A DNA stretch of 64,000 nt, taken from positions 352,001-416,000 of the forward strand of contig CALZFC010000305.1 in the NCBI GenBank assembly GCA_945643635.1, in the 5' to 3' direction. Shown here piece by piece: positions 1 to 12,289 of this stretch (positions are counted from its first letter, which is position 1; each line of letters opens with the position of its first letter). The translations under genes were made by a program, and so were the position numbers. Below the pieces are notes generated by a model. That model ran no database searches. It was given only the letters and a program-made list of their open reading frames with translations, and was not told where the DNA came from. Source of the stretch: Allodiplogaster sudhausi (Eukaryota > Nematoda > Chromadorea > Rhabditida > Diplogasteridae).

Positions 1-780
1 AAGCTTCTCCCAGAAGTGGAATCCCCGACGACTGGCCCATCCGTAAATGGTTTCGCCCTTCCTTCGGCACTTTGAAGTTCCGAAGGAAGGGCAGCTAAGT
101 GTTTTTCATCATAAATTTTCTTCAAGCTTTTCTGAATCTCAAGACACTTTATTGAGGACAGTAAATATTTTCTTGGATTGTCATCAGGCCTGACACGCGT
201 TTCTCTCCCTCTGCCCGCTACCTCGCTTTGTATTAGCCTTGACTTTCAGCTTCATGTTGAACAACAATTAATCGTATGATCATATGTTAATATGTTGAAT
301 AACAACATTTATTTTGATTCTGTTATTATAAAGGGAAGTACCCGAAAGGAAAATATAGCATAAATTATTCTGAATCACTTTTTGCTCACATCTTCACTTT
401 TTTGTTACAATATATGAATGTACTATGCGTTCCTTCTCACATATTTACTTCTTATTGCCCCCACAAGCAACAAAGTCTAGTTTATTAGGAGAAACATCAG
501 TTACCTGACGACGAGAAAGAGAGAGGGAGAGAAGAGATATGGAGAAGGATCCTCAGGTGCTTGGGAGGGGTAGTGGTCGGTCGCGAGGGGAGGGGGGGGG
601 GGCAATAACTGTAACGGGACCAGGAGAAGGAAGGATAGTGACCCGGCTGATGGCCGTTGGCTAACTCATGCGTCACTATTGAGACTTACCATTAGTATGC
701 GTGCTTGCATAGACTGGGAGGAGAGATGGGCTCTCGGGGCGGAAATACAGAGAGAGAGGTCAACCAAACATAAAACAACA
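1..780. repeat. Upstream flank of a further PAN-TSP1 gene copy
   Basis: The first 150 bases closely match 2820-2970 and 13,530-13,690. Those stretches lie just upstream (on the minus strand) of the signal-peptide exons of copies A and C. Parts of 240-560 match 3120-3400 in the same way. I infer that the start of another minus-strand copy lies just left of the window. No coding exon of it is visible here. The rest, up to about 780, is purine-rich with a poly-G run near 590-600, and I see no gene in it. Confidence 0.6.
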
Positions 781-1670
781 AGGAGATTGTGACATTCCTA
801 CATGTGCTTTTGATCTGCCATGCTATTATTTTCCTTTTTTATGGCCCATGTTTCTGAGATGAGCACAACTCTTAATACAATATCGTTCAGTTTCGACATA
901 GAAAGAGAGGATCCCCTTGTTTTTTGGTTGTTTTTGAACACGCCGCTTGTTCTGAAAGATGATAAGAATGTTCTGATGAATTATTAATCTCTTCCCCATT
1001 TCTACTCGGCTCCTCAATCTGCGGTACATCCGGCAGCATCCACTTGCCTTATTTATCATGACTATTTCTAAACTCAATTCAACTATTTATTAAAATTTCC
1101 ATTCAGAAAATATATCGCAATAGAATAATAAGAATTTCTTCTAAAGAAAGACTTCTGCTGATCTGCTGTGCGATCTCCATTGCTCGCCCTTCCTCTCTCC
1201 TCCCACCTAACTTCTCTTCTACCTTTCTTTGGAATTCCCCGGGTGAAGTGGCTTGTTATCCGATGGAACACGGGGAGACAACCGTTTATCGCACAACTAG
1301 TCCAACACCAGGATAACAATGACAGTAAAATCGACCGCTCACAAAGAGCTAACTAGAAATAAGCACTGAACAACATTAAAAATATTGGTACTATGGTATC
1401 GAGGGAAAAGGCAGGAAGGGAGGAAGAAAATGAGTGAGATATGGAACATTTCGTTACACTGTTGAGACAAAAAGCCGGTTATTTTATTGTGAGAGAGTTG
1501 GCAGATGTTGGTGACTTTACACAAGCCCAGTGCTATATAGTATGATGGCTCGGTAAATGACTTCGGCATTTTGGATAAAATAACATTGATACAAGTAGAA
1601 TCACAAAAATATCTGCTTCAAAACTATAGAAGTTCGTAAGCGTGCTATTTTCTTCGCTGTTTAAGAACAT
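781..1670. repeat. Duplicated 3' flank of the PAN-TSP1 genes (first copy)
   Basis: This stretch is near-identical to 5181-6178 over most of its length, with a few short indels. In both places it lies directly downstream (minus sense) of a PAN-TSP1 gene tail. It shows that gene and flank were duplicated together. A short open stretch at 826-1077 recurs at 5207-5440, but it has no recognisable domain and I do not call it a gene. Confidence 0.75.
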
Positions 1671-2784
1671 TTATTGAATGCCGCATATGAAGCCGTGGAG
1701 TGATGCTGTTCTGACGTAACCCGCACAGCACCCGTCTTCTGTAAACGAACACATCGCTATGGGGCAGCTCGACGTTTCGGAACCGTGCTCGCTCCTGCAT
1801 AGCTCATGCTCTTTCTCTTTTTCGAAAGTAGTTGAACAATCTGGGAAATATATGGATCGGGTCATTATCTCGACGGCTAAAGGTGTACTTTGTTGTGGCG
1901 TAGCAACGAGAGAGAAAAAGAAAAAAAAGAGGAATAAAGACGTCGACTTTTTTTTTAATTTGCACCCGCAAGCGCCAGCATCTGATTGTGAGCAAGACCG
2001 TGTTCGCGACTGAGTTCCGCACATGCCGCAGGTGGCGGAGCATCCTGACCAGGACGTCCAATCAGTCCATGTAGGCTAGAACGAGTGGACAAATTAATAT
2101 TACGCGTAAGTAAAATTAATATTACGCGTAAGTATGTATATTATGTTTATGTGTGCTTAAAACTCAAAATGTCACATTGCCATTACTTTTTTGATTAAGA
2201 ATTCATTTATTGCCCAGAGATGCCAGAAATTACTAATTTGATATATATACTACCCCATTTGCAATTAATAACTGACTGTCGGAATAGTAGTGGTCGCTGT
2301 GGTCGTTGTGGTGGTTGTGGTTGTCGTCAGTTCCTCCGCATAGAAACTGATGACCGCCCCTGTCCCTAACGGGCAAGAATCTCCTGGTTGGCGCTCAAAG
2401 TAGGCGGAGCCTGCCGGGACTGCCGCCTTGGCAAGAACGACACTGCACACCCCTCCACCATCGACTGAGACGCCCACGCACTGGTCTGCCTGAATATGCG
2501 AGGATTCTCTTAAAATCCTCAAAAACAGAACACCGACATGAATGTGCACTTGCCGGGTATTTCATGCAGTTTTCAAAGCAAGGCAAATGGTCGCTGCTGC
2601 TTGCTTTGATGTTTGGAAGCGAATCGCTAGTCCTCTGGAAGCGAGTGAAAGTTGCTGCGGTCTATAAAGAAATCAAAAGCGAGTTTGTATAGAAGTATGT
2701 CTGTACATGAGGTTGATATAATCCGAGCGAATATCATACCATCGCCGGAAGCAGGAGTCTGGCGAGAACAAATGAGCGCTGCAT
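1671..2784 (-). CDS. Secreted PAN/apple-like and thrombospondin type 1 repeat protein, copy A
   Basis: Five exons give 199 residues: 2740-2784, 2527-2634, 2277-2489, 1966-2075 and 1671-1794. Exon 1 is a signal peptide (MQRSFVLARLLLPAM). Exons 2 and 3 hold a cysteine module of PAN/apple type (CFENC, then ADQCVGVSV, then VCSVVL). Exon 3 ends in a run of threonines and a GTCAGT donor, and splices in phase to exon 4, a TSP1 repeat (WTSWSGCSATCGMCG, then RTRSC). Exon 5 is a Cys-rich tail with a CCAGY motif ending CGIQ. All phases close with these joins. Intron 2 would be only 37 nt, with donor GTTTTTGAG, so that boundary is the least certain. Proteins of this kind act outside the cell in adhesion or matrix; the precise role is unknown. 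Copy B has the same exon plan. The stop codon overlaps an AATAAA signal. Confidence 0.8.
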
Positions 2785-3832
2785 TTTCTGTTGAATGAGA
2801 ATACGCCCAATACAGCCACAAGCTTCTCACAAAAGTGGAATTCCGACGACTGGTCCAAATCCTTTCGCCCTTCCTTCGCCACTCCCTTCCTTGGTTTGAA
2901 GTTTCGTTGCATGGCAGCTAAGTGCTTCTCATCAGATTTCTTCAAGCTTTTCTGTATCACGAGACACAATAAGGTAGATTTCTATAAATAACATACATCT
3001 ATTCACTTAGGCAAGAAGAACTATCTTACTACGCCTCTCACAAATTTCCGAGCCTGTCTAACTCTCCTTTCATGCTCCCTCCGTCTCGTGCTCTTCCAGA
3101 CAAATATCCAGCTTTCTCTCTGTGTGTGTAGTAGGATCATATGTTTATATGTTGCATAACAACCTTTGGATTCTCTTATTACAAAGGGAAAGTCCCCGAA
3201 AGGATAAAATAGCATAAATTATATGTAACCACTATTTGCTTACATCTTCACTTTGCTACAATATATGAATATGTTCCTTCTCACTTATTTACTTCTTATT
3301 GCGTCCACAAGCAACAAAGTCCAGTTTAAAAAGAGAAACATCAGTTACTTGACGACGAGAAAGACATAGGGAGAGACGAGAATGGACGAACGGTCCTCAG
3401 GTGCCTGGGAAGGGCTTCATGTGTCCGGGAGGGGGGGGGGGGCAATGTTTGAATTACGAAAAAAACGGAACGGGACCAGGAGGACCTGGCTATGGCCGGT
3501 TGCTCCCTCGGACATCCCTCTACAAATATCTTGTTGGCGAAGAAGAGTATTATTGTATAATTTGCGGTCAAACGTTTACAGTTTCATCGTTTCAGAATAC
3601 TCACAAAATATGTAACCCCACTATAAACTCGTGCGTTCTTTTCTCACGATCACTTTTTCAAGCTACTAGACTTAATGCCGGATAAGCATATCGCGAGAGA
3701 GTCCAGTGCTAAATAAAAATAGTACTTCGACTTGGGGATTTTCTTTTAAATAACCATGTGAAACGGAAAATTAGAAAACTGCCTCAAATAGAAAATCCGT
3801 GAGAGTCTCATTTTTTCGTTGTCTGCGAGCAT

Positions 3833-5039
3833 TTATTCTTTGCCGCATACGAAGCCGTTAGACAACATTGTTTTTGCGTAGCCCGCACAGCAAGTTGGGC
3901 TTGGAAACCCACACAACGGTTCTGCACAGGCCGAAGTTTCGGTACCGGTCTCGCTCCTGTATATGGAACGTTTCTATGTATTTCTCTCTTTTCGTTATTT
4001 AATGTATTTGTTTCTTCTGAGAGCTAAATGTATCGGGCCAATTATCTTGAAGACGAAATGTTTTCGTTATTGTTGCATAGCTACGAGAAAAAAAAAGAAA
4101 AAAAGAGGATTATCGATTTATCAATTTCTTTTAAAATTTGAACCCGCAGGCGCTAGCAACTGGACACGACCGCGTTCGCGTCCGACTTCCGCACATTCCG
4201 CAGCTGGCTGTGCATGGTGTCCAGGACGTCCAAATAGTCCATGTCGGCTAGAACGACATATTAACATTATGCGTATAATATGCTTGCCCACTAGTGTCCT
4301 CTTCGAGTCCACATAGATATGTACATACTACATATGTGTTAAACTCAAAATTCAACACTTTTCATGAGCATGAAGCTTATTGGTCAGACGTGACAGAAAT
4401 CTGACTGCTATGATAGATCAATCAATAGCTTACTGGCGCCAGCGTTGTTGCCGGGGTGGTTGTTGTTGTGGTTGTCATAAGATCCTCCGCGTAAAAGTTC
4501 ATAACTTCCCTTGAACCCACCGCGCAGGAATCGCCTGGCTGACGCTCAAAGAAGACGAAGCCTGCGGGGACTGTCTGCGATGCAAGGACGAATCTGCACT
4601 CCACACCACCATTGACTGCGACTCCAACACACTGGTCTGCCTTAACATGCGTGGATACTTATGAAGTCGTCAAAAAATTTGTTTCATTAATAAAATGTGA
4701 GGCATTCTTTATATTATTTATATTACCAGCTCTTTTATTACTTGAGTCTTTGTTGGATGTTCGTTCCTCTCTTGTGCGAAATAAACATAGCAGCTACCGA
4801 GTGTGCACTAACCGGGTAACGCATGCAGCTTTGAAAGCAATGCAAATGGTCGCTTTTTGCTTTGGCGGTTTGGAGAGAATCGTCTATCGGCTTTAATCGC
4901 GTGAAGGTTGCTGAGGTCGAGAAAACAATTATAAGCAACTTTGCACGCAAGCACATTTCTAATAAACTGAATATTAGCCCTGAGAATATCCTACCATCGA
5001 AGACAGCAGGAGAAGGGCGAGAAAGAAAGCGTACTTCAT
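3833..5039 (-). CDS. Secreted PAN/apple-like and thrombospondin type 1 repeat protein, copy B
   Basis: Five exons give 190 residues: 4995-5039, 4798-4890, 4434-4640, 4144-4247 and 3833-3956. Exon 1 encodes a clear signal peptide (MKYAFFLALLLLSSM) with a GTAGGA donor. Exons 2 and 3 give the PAN-like module (CFQSCMRYP, ADQCVGVAVNGG, ECRFVL) and the linker TTTTTTTPATT, with a GTAAGC donor. Exon 4 is the TSP1 repeat (WTSWTPCTASCGMCG, RTRSC). Exon 5 is the Cys tail (CCAGYAKT, then FVCGKE) before TAA. All phases are consistent and no disabling change is seen. Compared with copy A, protein identity is moderate while the exon plan is identical, so this is an older paralogue. The stop codon again lies inside AATAAA. 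It is probably an extracellular protein; function unknown. Confidence 0.82.
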
Positions 5040-5180
5040 TTTCTTTTAAATGAGAATCCTCCCAGGACAGGCAAAAGTTTCCGTCGTTGACAGATGTATA
5101 ATTCCCGATTACATGTCCTCCCTTTCGCTCATCCTTCGACAATCCCATCATCCTTGTCTATGAGCTTAGTTGCGTAGCAG

Positions 5181-6178
5181 CCATGTGCTTTTGATCTGCC
5201 ATGCTATTATTTTCCTTTTTTATGGCCCATGTTTCTGAGATGAGCACAACTCTTAATACAATATCGTTCAGTTTCGACATAGAAAGAGAGGACCCCCTTG
5301 TTTTTTGGTTGTTTTTGAACACGCCGCTTGTTCTGAAAGATGATAAGAATGTTCTGATGAATTATTAATCTCTTCCCCATTTCTACTCGACACCTCAATC
5401 TGCGGTACATCCGGCAGCATCCACTTGCCTTATTTATCATGACTCTAAATTAAATTCAACTATTTATTAAAATTTCAATTCAGAAAATATATTGCAATAT
5501 AATAATAAAACATTTCTATGTAGTAAAGGAAGACTGCTTCTGCAGATCTGCTGCGCGATCTCCATTGCTCGCCCTTCCTCTCTCCTCCCACCCAACTTCT
5601 CTTCTACTCTTCCTTTTGGAATCCCCCGTTGAAGTGGCTTGTCATCCGATTTCCCACACAGTAATAACTAAACAAATTTTAACCGTGCCTCTTCAAACAA
5701 GATTCTTGTTGTGCAATAGGCGTAGTCAAATGATAAGAAGCGCGGGAACAGGAGAACTCGGTTTATCGCACAACCAGTCAAACACCAGGATAACAATGAC
5801 AGGAATATCGACCTCTCACCAAAAGCTACTAAAGGAAGACTAACTAGAAATACGCAGGGAACAACGTAAAAATAAATATAAGTACTATGGTAATGAGGGA
5901 AAGGGCAGGATGGAACGAAGAAAAGGAGTGAGACATGGAACATTTCGTTACATTGTTGAGACAAAATGCCGGGTTAGTTTATTGTGAGAGAGTTTGCGGA
6001 TGGTGGTGACTTTACACAAGCCCAGTGCTAAATAGTATGATGATTCAGCAAATACTTCCATTTCGGCATTTTGGACAAAATTACATTGATACAAGTGAAA
6101 TTGCAAAAAATATCTATTTCAAAACGACAGACGTTCGTAAGAGTCGTATTTTCATCGCTGTTTAAGGACATTTATTGT
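5181..6178. repeat. Duplicated 3' flank of the PAN-TSP1 genes (second copy, cut by the transposon)
   Basis: Matches 781-1677. The match stops exactly at the transposon boundary at 6178 and resumes beyond the transposon at 12,461. The pre-insertion locus can therefore be read directly from the sequence. No gene is seen in the segment itself. Confidence 0.75.
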
Positions 6179-6192
6179 ACACACAGAAAACG

Positions 6193-6425
6193 ATGTGACA
6201 CGGGATGTCACAATTTGATGTCACAATAATGTACCGATTTTACTTCGGTACATATGTGTTCCACCCCATGTCACAATTTATGTTCCAAAAAATTGTGACC
6301 TCCAGTGAAACAGAAATGTGACGCGCCATGTCACAATTTTCGAGCGGTGGAGGGCAGCGTATCCCAGCAAAAATGTGACATTGCATGTCACAATTAGGCG
6401 GCAGCACATAAATTGTGACATGCTC
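6193..6425. repeat. Left subterminal TGTGAC/GTCACA motif cluster
   Basis: Repeated TGTGAC and GTCACA hexamers occur here, several as palindromic pairs such as TGTGACATTGCATGTCACA near 6374. A second palindrome, GTACCGA...TCGGTAC, lies near 6230-6252. The arrangement resembles subterminal binding sites for a transposon-encoded DNA-binding protein. Confidence 0.65.
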
Positions 6426-6955
6426 CCACCGTTAGCTCCGCCCCTTTTGCTCTCCCTCCCCCTTCATCCATTCTTCGAATTAGTGATTCATTTACTATTA
6501 TGCATGCCACTGGCATTTAATAACAAGAAGAATTATTCATTAAGTTAGTGAGACCTTCAAAAGATTACAGTAACAACTCAACACATTCACAAGGAAACAG
6601 TAACAACTAACACACTTACAAGATAACCGCGCCGAGTTAAATGAATTTGGGCTACTTAATCATGATAAAATTGAGTTACTGGTCATAAAACGACAAGAAT
6701 TAATACATTCTGTAAAGACTGTTTTTCTTAGAAGGATATGTCTATGTTACCAGTTACTTTCTGAATGAATCTTGGAAATAAAAATTCGATAGTTCTAAAA
6801 TGAAAGAAACGTATAGCATGAAAGCAAGTTAAAAAATGAAACAATCTTTTACTAAGATGAAAGAATGTTCTCAAGTGAAATAAACTCAAGTAAAAGAAAA
6901 TTTTCAGATGTAAGAGTCAACAAAAAAATGTGATCTAATGAGATCAGACTGGCCT

Positions 6956-9900
6956 CTATTCGGCCATAATGGCCTCCAACTTGCGGTAGATGAGCCCTGC
7001 ATCTCTTGACATGGGCTCCGGAATGCCGAGCAGATTCGCAAGAAGGGACAGCTCTTGTTTCACTTCGTGTGGGTACTCGAGGTCGAACAACCAGAAGCAA
7101 GCGAGGTAGGAGAGAAGCGCATGGGCAAGGTCTCCAGAAACCTGCAGCATGCGTATTATAAAGCAGGTAAAAAATAAATAAAAAAGCTATGAGTATAAGA
7201 ATTTTTTTTAATTTGTTAAAATTAAATTTTTTTAATTTGTTAAAATTACATTTCAACTTTTTTTTTAAACAAAACATGACTGACGGTTACATCGACTCCC
7301 TCAAGAGCGATGATGAACTTGGCAGAGACATCACCGTATGCGACTATCACCGGCTGCCGGATGCCCTCATTCTTGAGTTGATCAAGAGCCGACGACGCAG
7401 AATGATGTGCCTAAGCAGCATAGTTTACACTCCTCTCGCTGTATCGTCTCTCTTTCTCGCTCCTTTTCACTCACAAGATAAGAAAAAGGCAACAGGAAAC
7501 TAATGTCACTTAACTTATAAGCAATAGGTAGATATTGATTGGGAATTTGAATTGTAATAAATAACGGACCAGGAAGCGATTGTAGACGAACTTGACACGA
7601 GATGGCTTCTTCTTTTTGTCTGTATGCTCGAACAGTGCCAGCATGTTGAGTAAGAACTCGAATGTAGCGAAATCTGAGGCATACAATTATTCTCTTTTTA
7701 ACAGTTCGATGAATAGTTTGGAAATACAATTGAACCTGGGTTACAAAGATAAATACTTAGTACACATGGATGCATTTTTTTCGATAACTCAAAACTTTAT
7801 AAGGTTGAGAATACCGAACCATTTGTTCCAGGCGGGAAGGCGTTCGCTTCAACAAGAGATCTTCTCTTCGCTTCGGATATTACGCGCAGGGCACGCTGAG
7901 ACATTGCCGGCGCAATCTTCTCTTGCAATCTCCGTGGAAAGTCTCCCGCGGAAGCGCACTTTGACGCGATGAAGTCATCGACAATCTGCAAGCAAATTCA
8001 AAAGTATATTTGTCTAATGTGAATTCCAAAAATTTTGTTCTAAACTCAAGCCATAGAGCAAGAAATAACTCATGTAAGTATAGACAAATTATTTAAATGT
8101 AAAACAAAATCCGACAAATAAAAAATCACATACGTAACGGGACTGCGCGTAGAAGGAGTAACGTGTCATTGTTGCTCGCGGAGGATTGTTCTGGCAAAAG
8201 CGTATACGACAGTTTCTAAAAAAAATTATATATCGCCATTTGTGAGAGAGCTGCTACTAGTAGTAGAATTTTACATTTTAATCTAAAGACTCTCTTATAT
8301 ATGACAAAATGAAATATCTGTATAACTTTAAAGACTCGAGAGACAAAAACCTCTTCTGCTTAAGGAGTTCGAGGTGCTCGACAGAGCCGTGTATCAAGTT
8401 GTTAATTCGCTTAAACAAAAGGTTTTGTAATGCCTTTAATTTTCAAAATATAACAGTATCTTGTAGAGCTTTAACTGACATTTAAATGATCGTCAGTTTC
8501 TCTCTCCTCCTCGTTATCCGAAGAAGCAAGCCACTCTCGGCTGCCTGCTTTCTTCTTGTACTCTCTGATGGGCTGTGATAGCAAGCTTCTTTTTCCAAGA
8601 AGAGATCTGACCCGCCTAACGCGGCATTCGACAAGTCCCTTGTGGCTGTCGATGAAGGCATCCTGAAATGCTTTCTGTAGTTACATCAGAGAAAATTCAG
8701 GTAACTAGCAATGCGTTATCGAGTCTTTCAAATTTCATAATGATCTTCATTCAGTTAAAAACTGTTGTGTAGAAAAAAAGGTTGCTAACTATAGAACAGT
8801 TGGGGTATCCTGCGAATAGATGCGTAACGAAGCTCCGCGTCTCTTTCGGGGATGGTTTTTCTCTGCTAAAAAAGTGCGGTAAAATATCAGTTGTTCAAGA
8901 GTTGAAAACTAGCGTGTCAGCGTATGTCAGCAGAAAGTCGGCGATCCTTCTCGTAAGCAGGCAGCGGCCAACCCTGTCGTCCGAAATGTCATACGACGGG
9001 TCATCTTGTAGCCTCTTGAGGAATGGAGCTCCTTGCTTGCCAACCAATAACTTCTCAAAGCTGCATTTCAAAAGGCGCTGGTTCAGACGATGGTTGTGGA
9101 GGTGAGGATCTCGGCTCTAATCGTTTCGCAGAAGTTGGTCGAATCATCAGCTTCGAGCGCTTCCGAGTCGTCATTCTCATCGTCCTCCTCCTCCAGCTCA
9201 GTTGCAGATATGTCGCCGTCCAACTCCTCAACATCCTCTTGAAGAGACGAGGCATCCATGTTGCCATTGTCAGCAACATCCACATCCATTGCACCATCGC
9301 TATCGCTGCTGTCGGAATAAAGACCCCTCATCAGAGCAGGATCTGAAGAGAAGACTTGCGATGTTCAATAGTGAGGTACTGTTATTACTTGTTTAAATTA
9401 CTACTCACGTTGTTGGCTCAAGTGAACCCGCCATGCTTGAAATCGTCCGAACTCAGATGAGCAAAAGCGGCAGTGATATTGATTTTCTCCAAGGTGTGAC
9501 TGTTGACAATGCCGTTTTAAGTGGGCCAATGTAGGAAGCTCCTCCTCGCAGACGTCCGCTGGACAACGCATCGTTAAGATTCTAAACTGTAATTTGTTGT
9601 TTTCCTTTTTCATTAGATATTAACATTCAATGTTATCTTTCTATGTGCTCTTTCTTTCTATAGTTCTTGCAGCCTTGTATTCCTTTTTTCGTCTAAAACT
9701 TTCTTCCATAACTATATTGTTTTCTCTTAATAATGAATTTTTTTTCTGTATGAATATTCTTAAGCATATAACATGCTTAACAAATATTGGATATTGTAAC
9801 GTAATTAAAAACCAACTTTGTAACAGAAAAATACAAATCACACGTTTGCATTTGTGCAATTCGTTAATTCTCAATTCGTTGTAACCAGTGGGTTGTGTTA

Positions 9901-12110
9901 CAGTAGTTCATAGTAAACAAAAGAGTTGCCCAGAAAAAAATACTTTGTAAAAACTTTCAAATAACACTCTTACAATGGAGCGATTCGCTTATTTTCAATC
10001 AGTTGTAACTACTGGTTGGGTTACGGTAGTTTATAGTAAACATAAAGGTGCCCAGAAAAATCCACTCAAAAAACTTACTCTTTTGAATAGGAACGCAATC
10101 GCTTATTCTCAATTACTTCAAGGAATTTACTTGCACAGACACATACAGAACAGATTGGGATACGGTACCTTTAAGAAATTAAACTTGTCCAGAAATTTAT
10201 CACTTTCCATTTAAAATAAATCATTGGTACGGATTCGCGAATTAATTCGCTCAAATTTCGTAAGGTTACGGTTCTGGGCAACTCTCCTGAAAATCAAGAA
10301 CAGTTTCCCAGAAATGGGAGAAAATAAATACCTTTGAATATAATTTAAAAGTCAAAAGATATAAGCTTACATTCTCTAAACTTAGCGTAACTTCGCTAAT
10401 CAATAGCAACTACAGCTTCGATAATTGTAATTGTAAGTCACATAAAGCACTTACAAAAGCATCTCAAGGTTTCAAGTAACTTTTCACTTGCACCAACAGT
10501 ATTCCAATACTCGATAAGTTTAAGGACGAGAGTACGGTATGTTAAATATTTAAAAAAAATAAGTTAAATCATATCCCACCTTGCTGCAAATGTCGCACCG
10601 GAACGGCTTCCGATCAGTGTGGTTGACGGCGTGTTGTTGGAGACCTGGAAAAAACTTACATTTGGAAATATTTCAGTTCAGAATATACAATGGTAATCCT
10701 GTATAAAATGTTGAGCAAAAAAGAAGCATTAATTATTCGTCGTACCAAAATTTATTTTCTTTTTTTAAAATATACACATCGAGTTGGGTTACGGTACTTC
10801 TTAGAAAAGAAAAGAAAGAAACAAGAAAAGAACAGTTTCGCTTATTTTAAATAAGTTATACAGAGCTGGTTTGATTACGGTTTTTTTTCTGGAAAACAAA
10901 AGAAACTTGCCCAGAAATTGAATTAACTACATAACCGATAGGGTATAAAAAGGTATTGTCGATTTCACAGAATAATTCCTAATTTTGGGCATCATCCTGA
11001 GGGACAGATGGGCAGAAACAGCTAACAAACCTTGCTAATATTTAGGATCATCGACAGTGGCTTCTATTCCCTGATAATAACAACTACAAATTTCTAACCA
11101 CGTTACCCTAGAATTGAAGACTAGACAATGTATATAAACATAACGAACCTTCGCAAGTCTGCGGCAGCTTCAGATGGCAGAAGCGCGGTCTGCGCGGAGA
11201 TGCGATGTCTTCCAGCTCCGGTAGGAAGTCAGGGGAAGAGTGCGTACCGATTTTCTAAACAACGCATTATTTATATTTAAAATCTTTTGAATTGTATTAT
11301 CCTGCTTTCAAAGTTAAGAAAAATAATAAACGTGGAATAGGTAATAACAAATGAACAAGGAAAAAAAATGTTCGGAACAAACTTTTCAATGTGTGGGAAA
11401 ATGAGTTTTTTGTACTCTTAAAGAACAATAAACGAACGAAACTTATTTAAAAGTCAAAGTTGTTAGACGAGTCTGAAAAGTTATCGTACCTGGACAAAAA
11501 TGCAGCAGCTTAAGCGTTGAAGCTGCGCGGTGCGCGGTTGTTGGGTGGATTGGGCAAGAGAAATACTGAAAATATAAAATTGCTGAAATAAGTATACGAA
11601 TTTCAACATGAAATATAAACGATAGTTAATGTACCAATAAAGAGAAAACACATTAAATATTTAAATTCGTTGGGAAGAATGGCAGCATCAATTAACAGAT
11701 GTATCAACTTATGAAGAAAAGAATTAAAAGCAAACCACGCTCGGATGTCGAAAGAATTTGATCTTGCTGCGCGCGCCGACACGCTGTCTAGTTCCAGCAA
11801 TCGCAGACAAGAAGGGCTAGCCTGATAATAAAAGAACAACGTTGCATATTCAGCATATTTAATAATGTTAATTTTATCACTCATTCGTGAGAAAAGAAGA
11901 CAAAAGTGCTAACAATAAGGGAATAAAAACTGCAATAGAAACTTGCAAGAATAACCATTAACAAATCAGCTTTTTCATATCAATAGCGGGATGAATGAGT
12001 TAAACTTTTCAATTACTTACTATTAGAAGTTGAGTCTCCAGTTGTTGATCGAGAGCACAAAGAGCAGCTTGGCTAACTACGCGGCCCGGGGACTCTCGCT
12101 TTCTAACTGA
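6956..12110 (-). CDS. Transposon-borne C2H2 zinc-finger protein with a DLEYP C-terminal module
   Basis: The gene is read as a series of exons from about 12,110 down to the TAG ending at 6956; the 5' end is uncertain. In order: a helical piece (VVSQAALCALDQQLETQ, 12,030-12,110), further short exons near 11,780, 11,520 and 11,200, a C2H2 finger half (KPFRCDIC, about 10,600), and a longer zinc-finger exon at about 9405-9600 (THLGENQYHC-like spacing: HLKRHCQQSH, then YHCRFCSSEF). Next come an Asp/Glu-rich segment (9090-9330) and basic helical exons (8920-9065, 8480-8670, 7800-7990). The last two exons, about 7275-7395 and 6956-7150, read VIVAYGDVSAKFIIALEGVD and then SYLACFWLFDLEYPHEVKQE. This C-terminal pattern resembles, as far as I recall, multi-copy uncharacterised animal proteins. 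Function is unknown; a role in binding the TGTGAC repeats is my inference. Confidence 0.55.
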
Positions 12111-12289
12111 AACAAAAGAGCAGAATCGCTACGCTTACACGTTATAAATGTCATATCAAAAAGCGATTCAATATTACAAACATGAAATAAAAAAAGGATA
12201 AGTTTTAAGTGTTTGTTAACCCGAGATTTTCTTCCGAAAATTAAACGTTCCGTTCAAATGATGATTCCGAATATTTTTTTAAACATGGT

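Noticed and set aside
1671..2024. A single-exon reading of copy A tail including a Phe-rich hydrophobic stretch
   Set aside because: The hydrophobic stretch is the polypyrimidine intron between the TSP1 exon and the tail; splicing from GTGCAA to CAG|GAGCGAG gives the same architecture as copy B.
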